Under the pieces are notes generated by a model. That model saw only the letters and a list, made by a program, of their open reading frames with translations. It was not told the DNA's origin and did no database searches. A DNA stretch of 46,506 bases from a bacterium (GTDB lineage Bacteria; Cyanobacteriota; Vampirovibrionia; Gastranaerophilales; Gastranaerophilaceae): positions 1 to 46,506 of the forward strand of contig JAFQTK010000015.1 in the NCBI GenBank assembly GCA_017409065.1, in the 5' to 3' direction. The translations under genes and the position numbers were made by a program. Within the stretch, counting starts at the first letter, position 1, and every line of letters starts with the position of its first letter. This document shows, piece after piece, positions 18,009 through 25,952 of the stretch.

Positions 18009-18281
18009 CTATTTAACAAGTTCTTTGAATTTTTTACCAGCTGAAAATGCAGGAACAGTTTTAGCAGCAATTTTAATAGTAGCACCGGTTTGTGGGTTGC
18101 GACCATTTCTTGCAGCTCTTTTTCTAGCTTCAAATGTTCCAAAGCCAACCAAAGTAACTTTTTTACCTTTAGATACAGTTTTTTCAATAGTTTCCAATGT
18201 TGCAGAAATTACATCGGATGCAGCTTTTTGTGAAACTTTAGCTGATTTAGCCACTTCTTTTACTAATTCTTCTTTGTTCAT
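18009..18281 (-). CDS. DNA-binding protein HU
   Basis: HU is a small basic dimer that bends and compacts DNA. The product is 90 residues: MNKEELVKEVAKSAKVSQKA at the start, then GKKVTLVGFGTFEARKRAAR and the DNA-binding arm RNPQTGATIKI with the intercalating proline, ending FSAGKKFKELVK. The frame is open further upstream to 18383, but AAGGAGG stands 5 nt before the ATG at 18281 and the promoter lies at 18309-18336, so the longer start is excluded. A terminator follows. The gene is monocistronic, as expected for an abundant nucleoid protein. IHF subunits look similar, but the sequence is closest to HU. Confidence 0.97.
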   Translation of the reverse strand: MNKEELVKEVAKSAKVSQKAASDVISATLETIEKTVSKGKKVTLVGFGTFEARKRAARNGRNPQTGATIKIAAKTVPAFSAGKKFKELVK

Positions 18282-18308
18282 AAGAACCTCCTTTTTAATA
18301 ACATTATG

Positions 18309-18336
18309 ATTATACTTATTTTTCAGAAGTTGACAA
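18309..18336 (-). promoter_or_regulatory. Promoter of the HU gene
   Basis: On the minus strand TTGTCA (18336-18331) and a perfect TATAAT (18314-18309) are 16 nt apart. Transcription would start near 18302, about 20 nt before the start codon, with the AAGGAGG site in between. Confidence 0.75.
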
Positions 18337-18418
18337 GTACTTTTTTGCATAAAAAAGCACATTATCAGCGGGGTTAAAACCATTCATCGCCACAAACCAA
18401 TACAGACAAGGCTTTTAA

Positions 18419-19294
18419 TTATATAATCCAATCGGGATGCAGTTTACCAAACTTAACATTATTGTAAAAATAAGTTAATATTTGGTAGGCACTATAGCCT
18501 TTACCGGCTAAATTGTTGGCACCGTGTTGACTCATGCCGACACCATGACCATTTTTTTTCACATTCCCATCAAAAGAAGGAACAGCTCGAATATACGGTA
18601 AATTTTTCATCCAAACATCGCCTGAATTAACGGTATGTCCGCCGGCACTAGCAGAATAATAAGCAGGAACAACTTTTTTGTCATATGTTATGACTATACC
18701 AAAAGTGTCAGAACAAGCTTTGTTAGTCCTGTCAGTTTCACTTGACGCACCACCGTAAGCCTGATCTTCAGGAGTATCTTTCAAATCATATCCTCTAGCC
18801 GCTCTTTTTCCAAGATTAGCCACAGCATAACTTCTAGCTGCGATAGCTTGAGCTTTATGAGCTTCTATGTTCCATTTTGAAGGCATTTCAGAAGGAACAA
18901 CTCCTCTCAAATAATCTTCTATATTGATGTTGTTTATAACAACCAATTTTCCATTTATATTTCTAAGGACTAACTCCCCTCTATACCAACGTTTTTTAAC
19001 ACAACAAAAACCGTCATTTTGTGGTTGAACTTGAATCCAATCAGACCCCAAAGAATATTCTTTATTTCCGACTTCTATCACAATTTGACAACCTTTAGCA
19101 CGAAACTTGTACGGTTGCATATCTTTTATTCTATATATTGATTTGTTTGTGCGTGTATCGATAATATAACCTTCAGTAGAAGTACCGACATAAGTAAAAG
19201 GCACACCATCAACAAGCCCAATCTTAATTGCATAAGATGGCAACGACATCGCAAAAAATATGAATAATGTTATTAATAACTTGATGGCTTTCAT
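18419..19294 (-). CDS. SpoIID/LytB-type amidase-enhancer protein, exported
   Basis: The 291-residue product from the ATG at 19294 has a signal peptide (MKAIKLLITLFIFFAMSLPSYA). A TTG at 19312 would extend it by six residues and is less likely. The SpoIID domain is clear: IEDYLRGVVPSEMPSKWNIE, AHKAQAIAARSYAVANLGK, YYSASAGGHTVNSGD and GHGVGMSQHGANNLA. Members are lytic transglycosylases or enhancers of wall amidases acting on peptidoglycan; outside spore formers they act in general wall remodelling. No sporulation is implied. It lies 61 nt after the pilin-like gene on the same strand. A TATAAT hexamer lies 6 nt before the ATG, so a near-leaderless message is possible. Confidence 0.9.
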   Translation of the reverse strand: MKAIKLLITLFIFFAMSLPSYAIKIGLVDGVPFTYVGTSTEGYIIDTRTNKSIYRIKDMQPYKFRAKGCQIVIEVGNKEYSLGSDWIQVQPQNDGFCCVKKRWYRGELVLRNINGKLVVINNINIEDYLRGVVPSEMPSKWNIEAHKAQAIAARSYAVANLGKRAARGYDLKDTPEDQAYGGASSETDRTNKACSDTFGIVITYDKKVVPAYYSASAGGHTVNSGDVWMKNLPYIRAVPSFDGNVKKNGHGVGMSQHGANNLAGKGYSAYQILTYFYNNVKFGKLHPDWII

Positions 19295-19355
19295 ATTCTT
19301 ATTATAAAACAACCAATTTATTTTTTAACATTTATTCGTAGGAATTTATCAAAAC

Positions 19356-20165
19356 TTACGGCATTTTACAAGCTTTCAATACAACCGTTTTGGGACGATT
19401 TTCATCCGACACATACACCTGTCTTGCATTATCGAAGGAATTTAGATACGAAATAGTTGTATAATGAGTTGAATTTGTATCACTTAAATCCGCTGGTTCA
19501 AGATAAGTAACATATTTACTCAATGGATATGTCCCCACACCGTGAACATAATAATGATTGAAGATTGGATTAGTGGTAGTAGGCCAATATCTTGATGTAT
19601 AATCATCTGCGAATCCAAATTGAGTCGCATTAGCCTGCTCTAAATAACCAAAAGCACCACCTAACAGATTATAGTTTTCTAAAGTTTCGACATATGTAAT
19701 ATTGCGTCTATCATAGGTATTTAAATTTGGCTTAATCGTAACAGGAAAACCACCATTTGGTACAACATTAGCATCATTTCCGGGTAAAACACCCCAAACC
19801 CGTCTTGTCGCTTCACCTTGCAACGTTCCAGCTGCTAATGAAACATCCTCCCTCTCCGCAGACACACAACTTCCACTAGCACTTTCACCTTGTTTATCAC
19901 AAATATTATACTTACCAGCAATACGCACATATCTTCCTGCATAAGAAGAAGACATATCAGTCCAGCCCCGAGGGCAAGCATTTTCAAAAAACATAATTCC
20001 ACCGGACATTTTATCAAGTTTATCCTTAATAAAAAGGATTTCAGCATTGGTTAAATTAGCATTTTTCATTTGCTTTGACACAAGCGGTGCGGCCATACCA
20101 ATTGCAACACCTACAATAGCCAAAGTAATAAATGCTTCAGCAATAGAAAAAGCTTTCTTTTTCAT
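19356..20165 (-). CDS. Pilin-like protein with phage tail-collar-like body
   Basis: The 269-residue product begins MKKKAFSIAEAFITLAIVG, a class III prepilin signal: basic leader, cleavage after Ala (canonically Gly), Phe at +1 and Glu at +5, then a hydrophobic helix to about residue 28. The body differs from common pilins. It has CPRGWTDMSSSYAGRYVRIAG at 64-84 and ends NRPKTVVLKACKMP, both of which resemble phage tail-collar or fibre domains (CPxGW and RPxNVALxxC patterns). Four cysteines may pair. It would be processed by a prepilin peptidase and displayed on a type IV pilus or secretion pseudopilus. No pilus assembly gene is present here. A run of eight G precedes the start codon. Confidence 0.75.
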   Translation of the reverse strand: MKKKAFSIAEAFITLAIVGVAIGMAAPLVSKQMKNANLTNAEILFIKDKLDKMSGGIMFFENACPRGWTDMSSSYAGRYVRIAGKYNICDKQGESASGSCVSAEREDVSLAAGTLQGEATRRVWGVLPGNDANVVPNGGFPVTIKPNLNTYDRRNITYVETLENYNLLGGAFGYLEQANATQFGFADDYTSRYWPTTTNPIFNHYYVHGVGTYPLSKYVTYLEPADLSDTNSTHYTTISYLNSFDNARQVYVSDENRPKTVVLKACKMP

Positions 20166-20166
20166 A

Positions 20167-20174
20167 CCCCCCCC
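20167..20174 (-). repeat. Eight-base G tract in the ribosome-binding region of the pilin-like gene
   Basis: On the minus strand eight consecutive G (plus-strand C, 20167-20174) lie one base before the ATG of the pilin-like gene and include the G of the TAG stop of the upstream gene. They occupy the place of the Shine-Dalgarno sequence. In such AT-rich DNA a run this long is unusual and prone to slippage. Confidence 0.8.
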
Positions 20175-20470
20175 TAAACAGCAGACACTTCAAGATATTC
20201 AATAATATCAAAAGCTAGTTCTTTTTGAACTTCAACAGGAGATATACGCAAATACTCCATTGCTTCAAAGATAGTTTCTTCTTCATCATACCAACGACGA
20301 AGGGCATAATCAAAAGCTGAAAGAAGATTATTCTTAATCACAACGCCTTTATCTTGAGCTTCTTTGATAATAAACGAAGCACAATTTTTACGAGTCAATT
20401 CATCTGAATTTCTCAAAAGACTAACAGCCAAACCTACTGTCGCATCTGCATCGTACCAACGTTTATTCAT
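20174..20470 (-). CDS. Small conserved-looking helical protein, function unknown
   Basis: The 98-residue product starts MNKRWYDADATVGLAVSLLR. A GTG six bases upstream is also in frame, but GAGG lies 5 nt before the ATG at 20470, which makes the ATG the better start. The protein is acidic and helical, with two similar segments: RWYDADATVGLAVSLLRN at the front and RWYDEEETIFEAMEYLRI in the middle (about residue 60), which look like an internal duplication. No family is recognised. It is the first gene after the promoter at 20503-20531 and shares its stop codon with the G tract before the pilin-like gene, so the two are probably co-transcribed. Confidence 0.7.
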   Translation of the reverse strand: MNKRWYDADATVGLAVSLLRNSDELTRKNCASFIIKEAQDKGVVIKNNLLSAFDYALRRWYDEEETIFEAMEYLRISPVEVQKELAFDIIEYLEVSAV

Positions 20471-20502
20471 AGACACCTCACTTTACAATTATTCTTACTT
20501 TT

Positions 20503-20531
20503 AATATAAATTATACGACTTTCAATGTCAA
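20503..20531 (-). promoter_or_regulatory. Promoter for the small helical protein and pilin-like genes
   Basis: On the minus strand a perfect TTGACA (20531-20526) and TATATT (20508-20503) are separated by 17 nt. Transcription would begin about 25 nt before the ATG at 20470. Confidence 0.65.
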
Positions 20532-20577
20532 ACGGTTTATGATACTTTATAAAGTGAAGATTTAAAGAGGTAGAAAA

Positions 20578-21588
20578 ATGGAAAAGAAAAAAATCGTATC
20601 AGGAATGAGAACAACCGGAAAACTCCACCTAGGTCACTATATGGGTGTTTTGACAAATTGGGTTGAACTACAAGATGAATACGATTGTTACTTTTTCGCT
20701 GCTGATTGGCATGCTTTGACTACAAAATACGATAAAACTGAAAACCTTAAAAATGATACACGAGAAGTTGTAACTGATTGGTTGGCGTCAGGATTAGATC
20801 CTGATAAATCAACTATTTACGTTCAATCAATGTTGCCACAAACAGCAGAACTGCATATTTATTTGAGTATGATTACACCTCAAAACTGGGTAGAACGTGA
20901 CCCAACGTTAAAAGATATGACAAAAATAATTCGTGGAGATGGCTCCGGTGCTAAAACCGACACGATTTCATATGGTTTATTAGGATATCCGGTGTTAATG
21001 AGTGCAGACATTTTGACGTTTAACGCTGACGTTGTACCTGTTGGACACGACCAACTTGCACACCTTGAAATTACAAGAGATATTGCAAGAAGATTCAACA
21101 ATATTTATAATACTGACTTTATGAAAGAACCTATGCCAAAACTTACACAAGTGCCTTTGCTTTGCGGTGTTGATGGGCAAAAAATGGGTAAATCATTTAA
21201 CAATGATATTAAAATTTCTGACACTGAAGAAGATACAACTAAAAAAATAATGAAATGCATAACAGATAGAAGCCGTGTTCGTAAAGACGATAAAGGGCAT
21301 CCTGAACAATGCGAAGTAGCTTTCAAATATTATCAAATTTTTGCTTCAGAAGAAGAAACAAAATGCTGTGCCGCTGAATGTGCAGCAGGTACAAGAGGCT
21401 GTGCAGACTGCAAACGCAACTTAGCAAAAATCATTAATGAAAAATTTGCACCTATCAGAGAAAAACGTGTAGAATACACAAACAATCCAGATATGGTGGA
21501 TGATATCATTCGTGAAGGTTCTAAAAAGGCACAAATTGAAGCACAAAAGGTTATCAACAAAGTTCGTGAATTGGTAAATATTTATTAA
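20578..21588 (+). CDS. trpS: Tryptophan-tRNA ligase with iron-sulfur cysteine motif
   Basis: TrpRS charges tRNA-Trp in the cytosol. The 336-residue product has the class I signatures LHLGHYMG (HIGH, around 16-23) and KMGKS (202-206), with GDGSGAKTDTISYGLLGYPVLMSADIL between them. In the C-terminal domain Cys245, Cys268, Cys275 and Cys278 form a C-x22-C-x6-C-x2-C pattern, identical in spacing to the 4Fe-4S site known from Thermotoga maritima TrpRS. An iron-sulfur cluster near the anticodon-binding region is therefore likely. AGAGG precedes the ATG by 7 nt. The gene is divergent from the gene at 20174 and ends 7 nt from the convergent eda. Confidence 0.96.
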   Translation: MEKKKIVSGMRTTGKLHLGHYMGVLTNWVELQDEYDCYFFAADWHALTTKYDKTENLKNDTREVVTDWLASGLDPDKSTIYVQSMLPQTAELHIYLSMITPQNWVERDPTLKDMTKIIRGDGSGAKTDTISYGLLGYPVLMSADILTFNADVVPVGHDQLAHLEITRDIARRFNNIYNTDFMKEPMPKLTQVPLLCGVDGQKMGKSFNNDIKISDTEEDTTKKIMKCITDRSRVRKDDKGHPEQCEVAFKYYQIFASEEETKCCAAECAAGTRGCADCKRNLAKIINEKFAPIREKRVEYTNNPDMVDDIIREGSKKAQIEAQKVINKVRELVNIY

Positions 21589-21595
21589 TTCTCGA

Positions 21596-22210
21596 CTAAT
21601 TCAAAGTTTTCACAGAGGAAACTGCAGCTCTAGCTTTTGTTGTAATTTCTTCCATTGTTGAGTTTTGCCAAAAATCACGACCGATTGTTACAGCAACAGC
21701 ACCTGCTTTCAAATATTCAGCCATATCTTCCAACATAACATTACCAGTTGCAATAATGTTTAAAAATGGCATTGGTCTTAATAAATCCTGAATATAAACA
21801 GGTCCGCCCATCTGCTGCGATGGAAATATTTTAATCAACGGAACTCGAGCTTTCCAAGCTTGATATGCTTCATTTGGGGTAGTTGCAGTTGTTATAACAG
21901 GAATTTTTTTAGCCTGACACAATCTAACTAAATTCGGTTGAAATATTGGGGACACAATAGCTTTAGCACCTGCCTTTATAACTTCATTGGCTTGTCTGGC
22001 AGTAATCACACCGCCAGCAACAATCATTGCATCAGTTGTATCACATAATGTTTTAACAACCGAATACATTTTAGGGTCTTCGACAGTAATTTCAATTATC
22101 GAAACACCACCAGCAATCAATGCTTGTGCTATTTGCAAAGAATACTCGCTATCATCAGTTCTTATTACCGCTGACAAACGTTCTTTCATATATTTATCTA
22201 TTGCATTCAT
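21596..22210 (-). CDS. eda: KDPG/KHG aldolase family protein
   Basis: The family cleaves 2-keto-3-deoxy-6-phosphogluconate or 4-hydroxy-2-oxoglutarate to pyruvate and a second product. The 204-residue product has the compact barrel: GGVSIIEITV with the general base Glu40, VAGGVITARQA, GAKAIVSPIFQPNLV, PVITTATTPNEA and the Schiff-base Lys127 in LIKIFPS, then ATGNVMLEDM for the phosphate loop. Where the E. coli enzyme has Leu-Arg-Thr after the glutamate strand, this one reads VEDPK, so the Arg that contacts the substrate is missing and specificity may differ. It is last in a likely four-gene run with cdaA, 7 nt after it. No other Entner-Doudoroff gene is in the window. Confidence 0.88.
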   Translation of the reverse strand: MNAIDKYMKERLSAVIRTDDSEYSLQIAQALIAGGVSIIEITVEDPKMYSVVKTLCDTTDAMIVAGGVITARQANEVIKAGAKAIVSPIFQPNLVRLCQAKKIPVITTATTPNEAYQAWKARVPLIKIFPSQQMGGPVYIQDLLRPMPFLNIIATGNVMLEDMAEYLKAGAVAVTIGRDFWQNSTMEEITTKARAAVSSVKTLN

Positions 22211-22217
22211 AATTCAC

Positions 22218-23099
22218 CTATTTTTTTGACTCTAACTTGTGTGAACGAACTTTTATAAAATTAAATACAGTTTTCTCTTCAACAATATCTTGAGCATATC
22301 CAAGAATTTTTTCCAAGTCCTGTTTCAAAAGACTCAAATCTTCATATTTTTTCAAAACTCCACCCATAGAAAGTGAAACTTCACCAGTTTCTTCAGACAC
22401 AACCAAACAAGCTGCATCTGAAACTTCACTCATTCCAATCGCAGCTCTATGTCGAGTGCCATATTTCCAACTTAGTTTGGGATCTTCTGTAAGCGGCAAC
22501 AACACACCGGCAGAAATAATTTTATTATCTCTCACCACAACAGCACCATCATGCAATGGAGTATTAGGATGGAAAATAGTTAATAAAAGTTCTTGACTAA
22601 CATCAGCATTAAGTTTTGTCCCTACATCAGGATAAATATTTTCATCCTCATCTTTTTCAATAACAATTAACGCACCTGTTCTCGTTTTTCTAAGATACTT
22701 AACACTCTCTAATAATTCATGAACTACGTTAAAGTCTTCTTCATCTACGTTCTTTTTATTGAAATACTTAGCAAAAAATCCGCCTTGCCCTAAATAGCCT
22801 AAAAATCTCCTTAATTCCGGTTGAAATATAACAACCAAAGAAAAAGAAATAATCATCACCAAAGTTCTCAAGAAAACACCGATTATTTGCAAGTCAATTT
22901 TAATCAAAATCTCGGCAAAAACCCAAATTAAAATTAAAATAAAAATACCTTTAATAAATTTTTCACTATGAGTTCCTTTTATGTATTTTCTATACCCAAA
23001 AAACATCGCAGCGACAAGTATAAATATCTCCGCTATATTTTTAGGATGAAAATCCATTGAATTAAATTGTGAAAGCACAAATGATAAAATATTATCCAA
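22218..23099 (-). CDS. cdaA: Diadenylate cyclase (CdaA type)
   Basis: CdaA makes the messenger cyclic di-AMP from two ATP. The 293-residue product has three transmembrane helices (about 24-38, 50-66 and 72-92), then IFQPELRRFLGYLG and the DAC domain with RTGALIVIE, the catalytic DGA (184-186) in PLHDGAVVV and RHR (216-218) in GTRHRAAIG. All active residues are present. The start is a TTG at 23099 with AGGCGG 5 nt upstream that overlaps the lysA stop; an ATG 14 codons inside lacks a ribosome site. The usual partners cdaR (YbbR domain) and glmM are absent; here it follows lysA. Confidence 0.95.
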   Translation of the reverse strand: MDNILSFVLSQFNSMDFHPKNIAEIFILVAAMFFGYRKYIKGTHSEKFIKGIFILILIWVFAEILIKIDLQIIGVFLRTLVMIISFSLVVIFQPELRRFLGYLGQGGFFAKYFNKKNVDEEDFNVVHELLESVKYLRKTRTGALIVIEKDEDENIYPDVGTKLNADVSQELLLTIFHPNTPLHDGAVVVRDNKIISAGVLLPLTEDPKLSWKYGTRHRAAIGMSEVSDAACLVVSEETGEVSLSMGGVLKKYEDLSLLKQDLEKILGYAQDIVEEKTVFNFIKVRSHKLESKK

Positions 23100-23108
23100 T
23101 TTTACCGC

Positions 23109-24437
23109 CTATTTTAATCTATCCGGAACACAATCGAGAGATACTAAATGTTCATAAGACTCTCTCTCTACAATAATATCAGATTGTGAATTATTTACAA
23201 GTACCATTGCGGGTTTTAATACACGATTATAATTGCTAGACATAGAATAACCATAAGCACCTGTATTGTAAACGCAGATTACATCGCCTTCTTCAAGTTT
23301 TGGCAACTCTATGTTTTTAATTAAAATATCTCCTGATTCACAAAAACGTCCGGAAATAGTCACCACTTCTTTATCCGTTTCTAACGGTTTATTTGCTACA
23401 TCCGCACAATAAACAGCTTGATACATTGACGGTCTAGGGTTATCAGCCATTCCACCATCTACTGCCACATATTTCCTTCCTTGCGGGACTTGTTTTGAAC
23501 TTCCAACTGTATACAAAGTTACTCCCGCAGTTCCAACAATACTTCTTCCCGGTTCTATATAAATTTTGGGTTCATGCAAATTCAATTCTGCGACATGTTT
23601 TTTTACAGAAGAAATAATAACTTCAGCTATTTCATATGTTGAAGGCGGAACATCATTATCTGTATATTTAATTCCTAAACCGCCACCAAGATTAATTTCA
23701 GACAATTCAATACCATACTTATCCTTGATTCGTTTCATTTCTTTATAAATAACACCGACTTCATCATAATAAACTTGAAGTTCAAATATCTGTGAACCAA
23801 TATGAGCATGCAAACCTTTTAAATTAATATTCTTATACTCATCAACAATTAAATCAATTGCTTCATCTAACTGAGTTAAGTCAAATCCAAACTTGCTATC
23901 TAAATGTCCTGTTTGAATATATTCATGAGTATGACATTCAATTCCCGGGGTAATACGCAATAAAATATCAACAACTTTCCCCTTTGACTTAGCAATCTCA
24001 TTTAACAATGAGAGTTCTAAAAAATTATCAACGGAAAAACGTCCTACACCATAATCTATGGCCATATTTATTTCTTCAACAGACTTATTATTCCCGTTAA
24101 ACATAGTTTTAGACATATCAACGCCCGCACTATAAACAGTATAAATTTCGCCACCGGAAACAACATCAAACCCAAATCCTTCATCAGCGGCTATTTTAGC
24201 TATCGCCTTTGTCATAAGTGCTTTTGAGGCATACATCATGTTAACATTTGGATAAGCCTTGAATGCATCTTTATAATTACGCATTATGCCTCTTAAAGTT
24301 GCTTCATCCATAACATACAATGGTGTGGAATATTTATCTGCAAGCTCTGTTAAATCACAACCTCCAATCTCCAAATTTCCTTTCTCATTAACTCTAAGTG
24401 TTGAAGGTTTAATATTCTGATTTAACGAATTTGCCAT
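23109..24437 (-). CDS. lysA: Diaminopimelate decarboxylase
   Basis: LysA converts meso-diaminopimelate to lysine with pyridoxal phosphate, the last step of lysine synthesis. The 442-residue product is of normal length. Key parts are YASKALMTKAI with the cofactor-binding Lys72, FDVVSGGE, HAHIGSQ, NLGGGLGIKY, EPGRSIV, the second-domain CESGD that completes the dimer active site, and NTGAYGYSMSSNYN. AAGGA lies about 8 nt before the ATG. It stands 33 nt after a glycosyltransferase gene and 9 nt before cdaA. Diaminopimelate is also a peptidoglycan precursor, so its pairing with c-di-AMP synthesis makes sense for wall and osmotic control. No lysine riboswitch fits in the short upstream gap. Confidence 0.96.
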   Translation of the reverse strand: MANSLNQNIKPSTLRVNEKGNLEIGGCDLTELADKYSTPLYVMDEATLRGIMRNYKDAFKAYPNVNMMYASKALMTKAIAKIAADEGFGFDVVSGGEIYTVYSAGVDMSKTMFNGNNKSVEEINMAIDYGVGRFSVDNFLELSLLNEIAKSKGKVVDILLRITPGIECHTHEYIQTGHLDSKFGFDLTQLDEAIDLIVDEYKNINLKGLHAHIGSQIFELQVYYDEVGVIYKEMKRIKDKYGIELSEINLGGGLGIKYTDNDVPPSTYEIAEVIISSVKKHVAELNLHEPKIYIEPGRSIVGTAGVTLYTVGSSKQVPQGRKYVAVDGGMADNPRPSMYQAVYCADVANKPLETDKEVVTISGRFCESGDILIKNIELPKLEEGDVICVYNTGAYGYSMSSNYNRVLKPAMVLVNNSQSDIIVERESYEHLVSLDCVPDRLK

Positions 24438-24470
24438 TTTTGAATCCTTTATATATTTTAAGCCTATAAA

Positions 24471-25781
24471 CTAAGTCAAGATTTCCTGTTGTACAATTTC
24501 ACCACCATGTGCGGTTTTGCCCCAGTTCATAGTTTTTTTCATAAAAATAATTTTATAAACAATGAACATTGCCAATGGGAACCAAACAACAATCAAATAA
24601 GCACTGGTTCCAACAGCCTGTACTACACTTTTAAATCTCGTTTTTTTATTATATTTCCTAATACTATAACTGGTAACTAACCAAAAACAAATACCAATGC
24701 TTAACAACACAACCAATGAGGATAGAATGTTGTTTTCATACCCTTTAATAACACGAAACGCCTGAAAACAAATTTCTGACATCATCCATACAGGCATTAT
24801 TACCTCTGTAATATATGCAGTCATATCAAGGCTGACACGCAAAGACATATCTTTTGAAAATAAAACATCCGTAAAATTTTCCAAATAACGTCTGATTGAA
24901 CCTTCTACCCAACGTCTTCTTTGGCGAAGTAACGGTAAAAACTTAGTAATACCTTCTTCATAGACTTTAACATCAGGACAAAAACGAACGTCCCATCCTT
25001 TTATTTGCATACGAGTGGACATGTCCAAATCATCAGTGATTGTATAATTATTCCACCCACCAATATCTTCCAACGCTTCTCGTTTCAACAATTCACCATT
25101 TCCACGAAGTTCAACCGCACCTTTTACAGCATCTCTTCCGACCTGCAAATGTGTATCTAGGGCATATTCATTGTTTTGACATTCAGTTAAGAAGTTATAA
25201 TCAGCATTAGAGATAATTTTTCTTGCTTGCACCGCCCCAACATCTTTTGGCTCTAATGAAGGAACAAGCTTGGATAGAAAATCTTTTTCAACCCTTGCGT
25301 CAGAATCAAAAACCAATATAGCTTCACCTTTCGCTAAAAGCAAAGCATCATTCAAAACAGCTGACTTTCCGGGGAAAGCATCTTTTGAACGAATCATCGC
25401 AGTAACTTTTTCATACTTTTGCTCTAATTCTTTTACTACCTTACCGGTATCATCATCACTACGGTCATCTATGACTATAACTTCAAAATTTGGATAATCA
25501 AGTTCCAAAATATTTTCGACTGTTTTTTCTATTACAAATTGCTCATTATGAGATGGAATCATTATGGTTACAAAAGGTTTGTAGTCATAATTAATTTCTT
25601 TAGGTTTCTTACGCAATTTACGTTTTTGGTGTTTAAATGCAATTTGCATATAAATCGCATAAACAAACATAAATGAACACAAAAATACCAATGCCCAAAA
25701 CGTAGGCATGTAGTTTTGAAAAATAAACAAAAACACCCATAATGATGCTATTATTAATAATAGAACAACTCGTTCTTTCAT
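24471..25781 (-). CDS. Processive-type family 2 glycosyltransferase, membrane-bound
   Basis: The 436-residue product has two N-terminal transmembrane helices (about 5-20 and 28-48), a GT-A domain, and three or four C-terminal helices (from about 320). The catalytic motifs are complete: IPSHNE, VIDDRSDDDT, DSDAR, ITDDLDMS and QRRRWVEG. The last is the Q(Q/R)xRW signature of processive enzymes such as BcsA, IcaA and hyaluronan synthase. It probably polymerises or extends a beta-linked sugar chain at the inner membrane. The polymer cannot be told; no PilZ domain is seen. It is the first gene of the run leading to lysA, cdaA and eda. Confidence 0.88.
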   Translation of the reverse strand: MKERVVLLLIIASLWVFLFIFQNYMPTFWALVFLCSFMFVYAIYMQIAFKHQKRKLRKKPKEINYDYKPFVTIMIPSHNEQFVIEKTVENILELDYPNFEVIVIDDRSDDDTGKVVKELEQKYEKVTAMIRSKDAFPGKSAVLNDALLLAKGEAILVFDSDARVEKDFLSKLVPSLEPKDVGAVQARKIISNADYNFLTECQNNEYALDTHLQVGRDAVKGAVELRGNGELLKREALEDIGGWNNYTITDDLDMSTRMQIKGWDVRFCPDVKVYEEGITKFLPLLRQRRRWVEGSIRRYLENFTDVLFSKDMSLRVSLDMTAYITEVIMPVWMMSEICFQAFRVIKGYENNILSSLVVLLSIGICFWLVTSYSIRKYNKKTRFKSVVQAVGTSAYLIVVWFPLAMFIVYKIIFMKKTMNWGKTAHGGEIVQQEILT

Positions 25782-25952
25782 CTCTACTTCCCAAATTTAA
25801 ATTCCGTTACACAATATTCTACCAAAAATATTTGTAGGGTATCATTATTTTACATATATTTAAAAATAAATTTACAATCAGTTTAATATTTGTAAATTTT
25901 TGTTAAATTGAAAGATTTGGCACGCAAAAAAAGAACTTTAGGAGTCTTTTCT

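Noticed and set aside
18282-18383. N-terminal extension of HU
   Set aside because: The extension would cover the promoter and the AAGGAGG site, and the 90-residue form is the standard HU length.
19292-19330. A firm promoter giving a leaderless SpoIID-like message
   Set aside because: TATAAT lies at the right place before the ATG but no acceptable -35 was found at 16-18 nt; co-transcription from the pilin-like gene is equally likely.
19356-20165. Prophage remnant, suggested by the collar-like motifs
   Set aside because: No other phage gene is nearby and the protein has a clear prepilin signal and chromosomal neighbours.
24438-24470. Lysine riboswitch before lysA
   Set aside because: The gap to the upstream gene is only 33 nt, far too short for the element.
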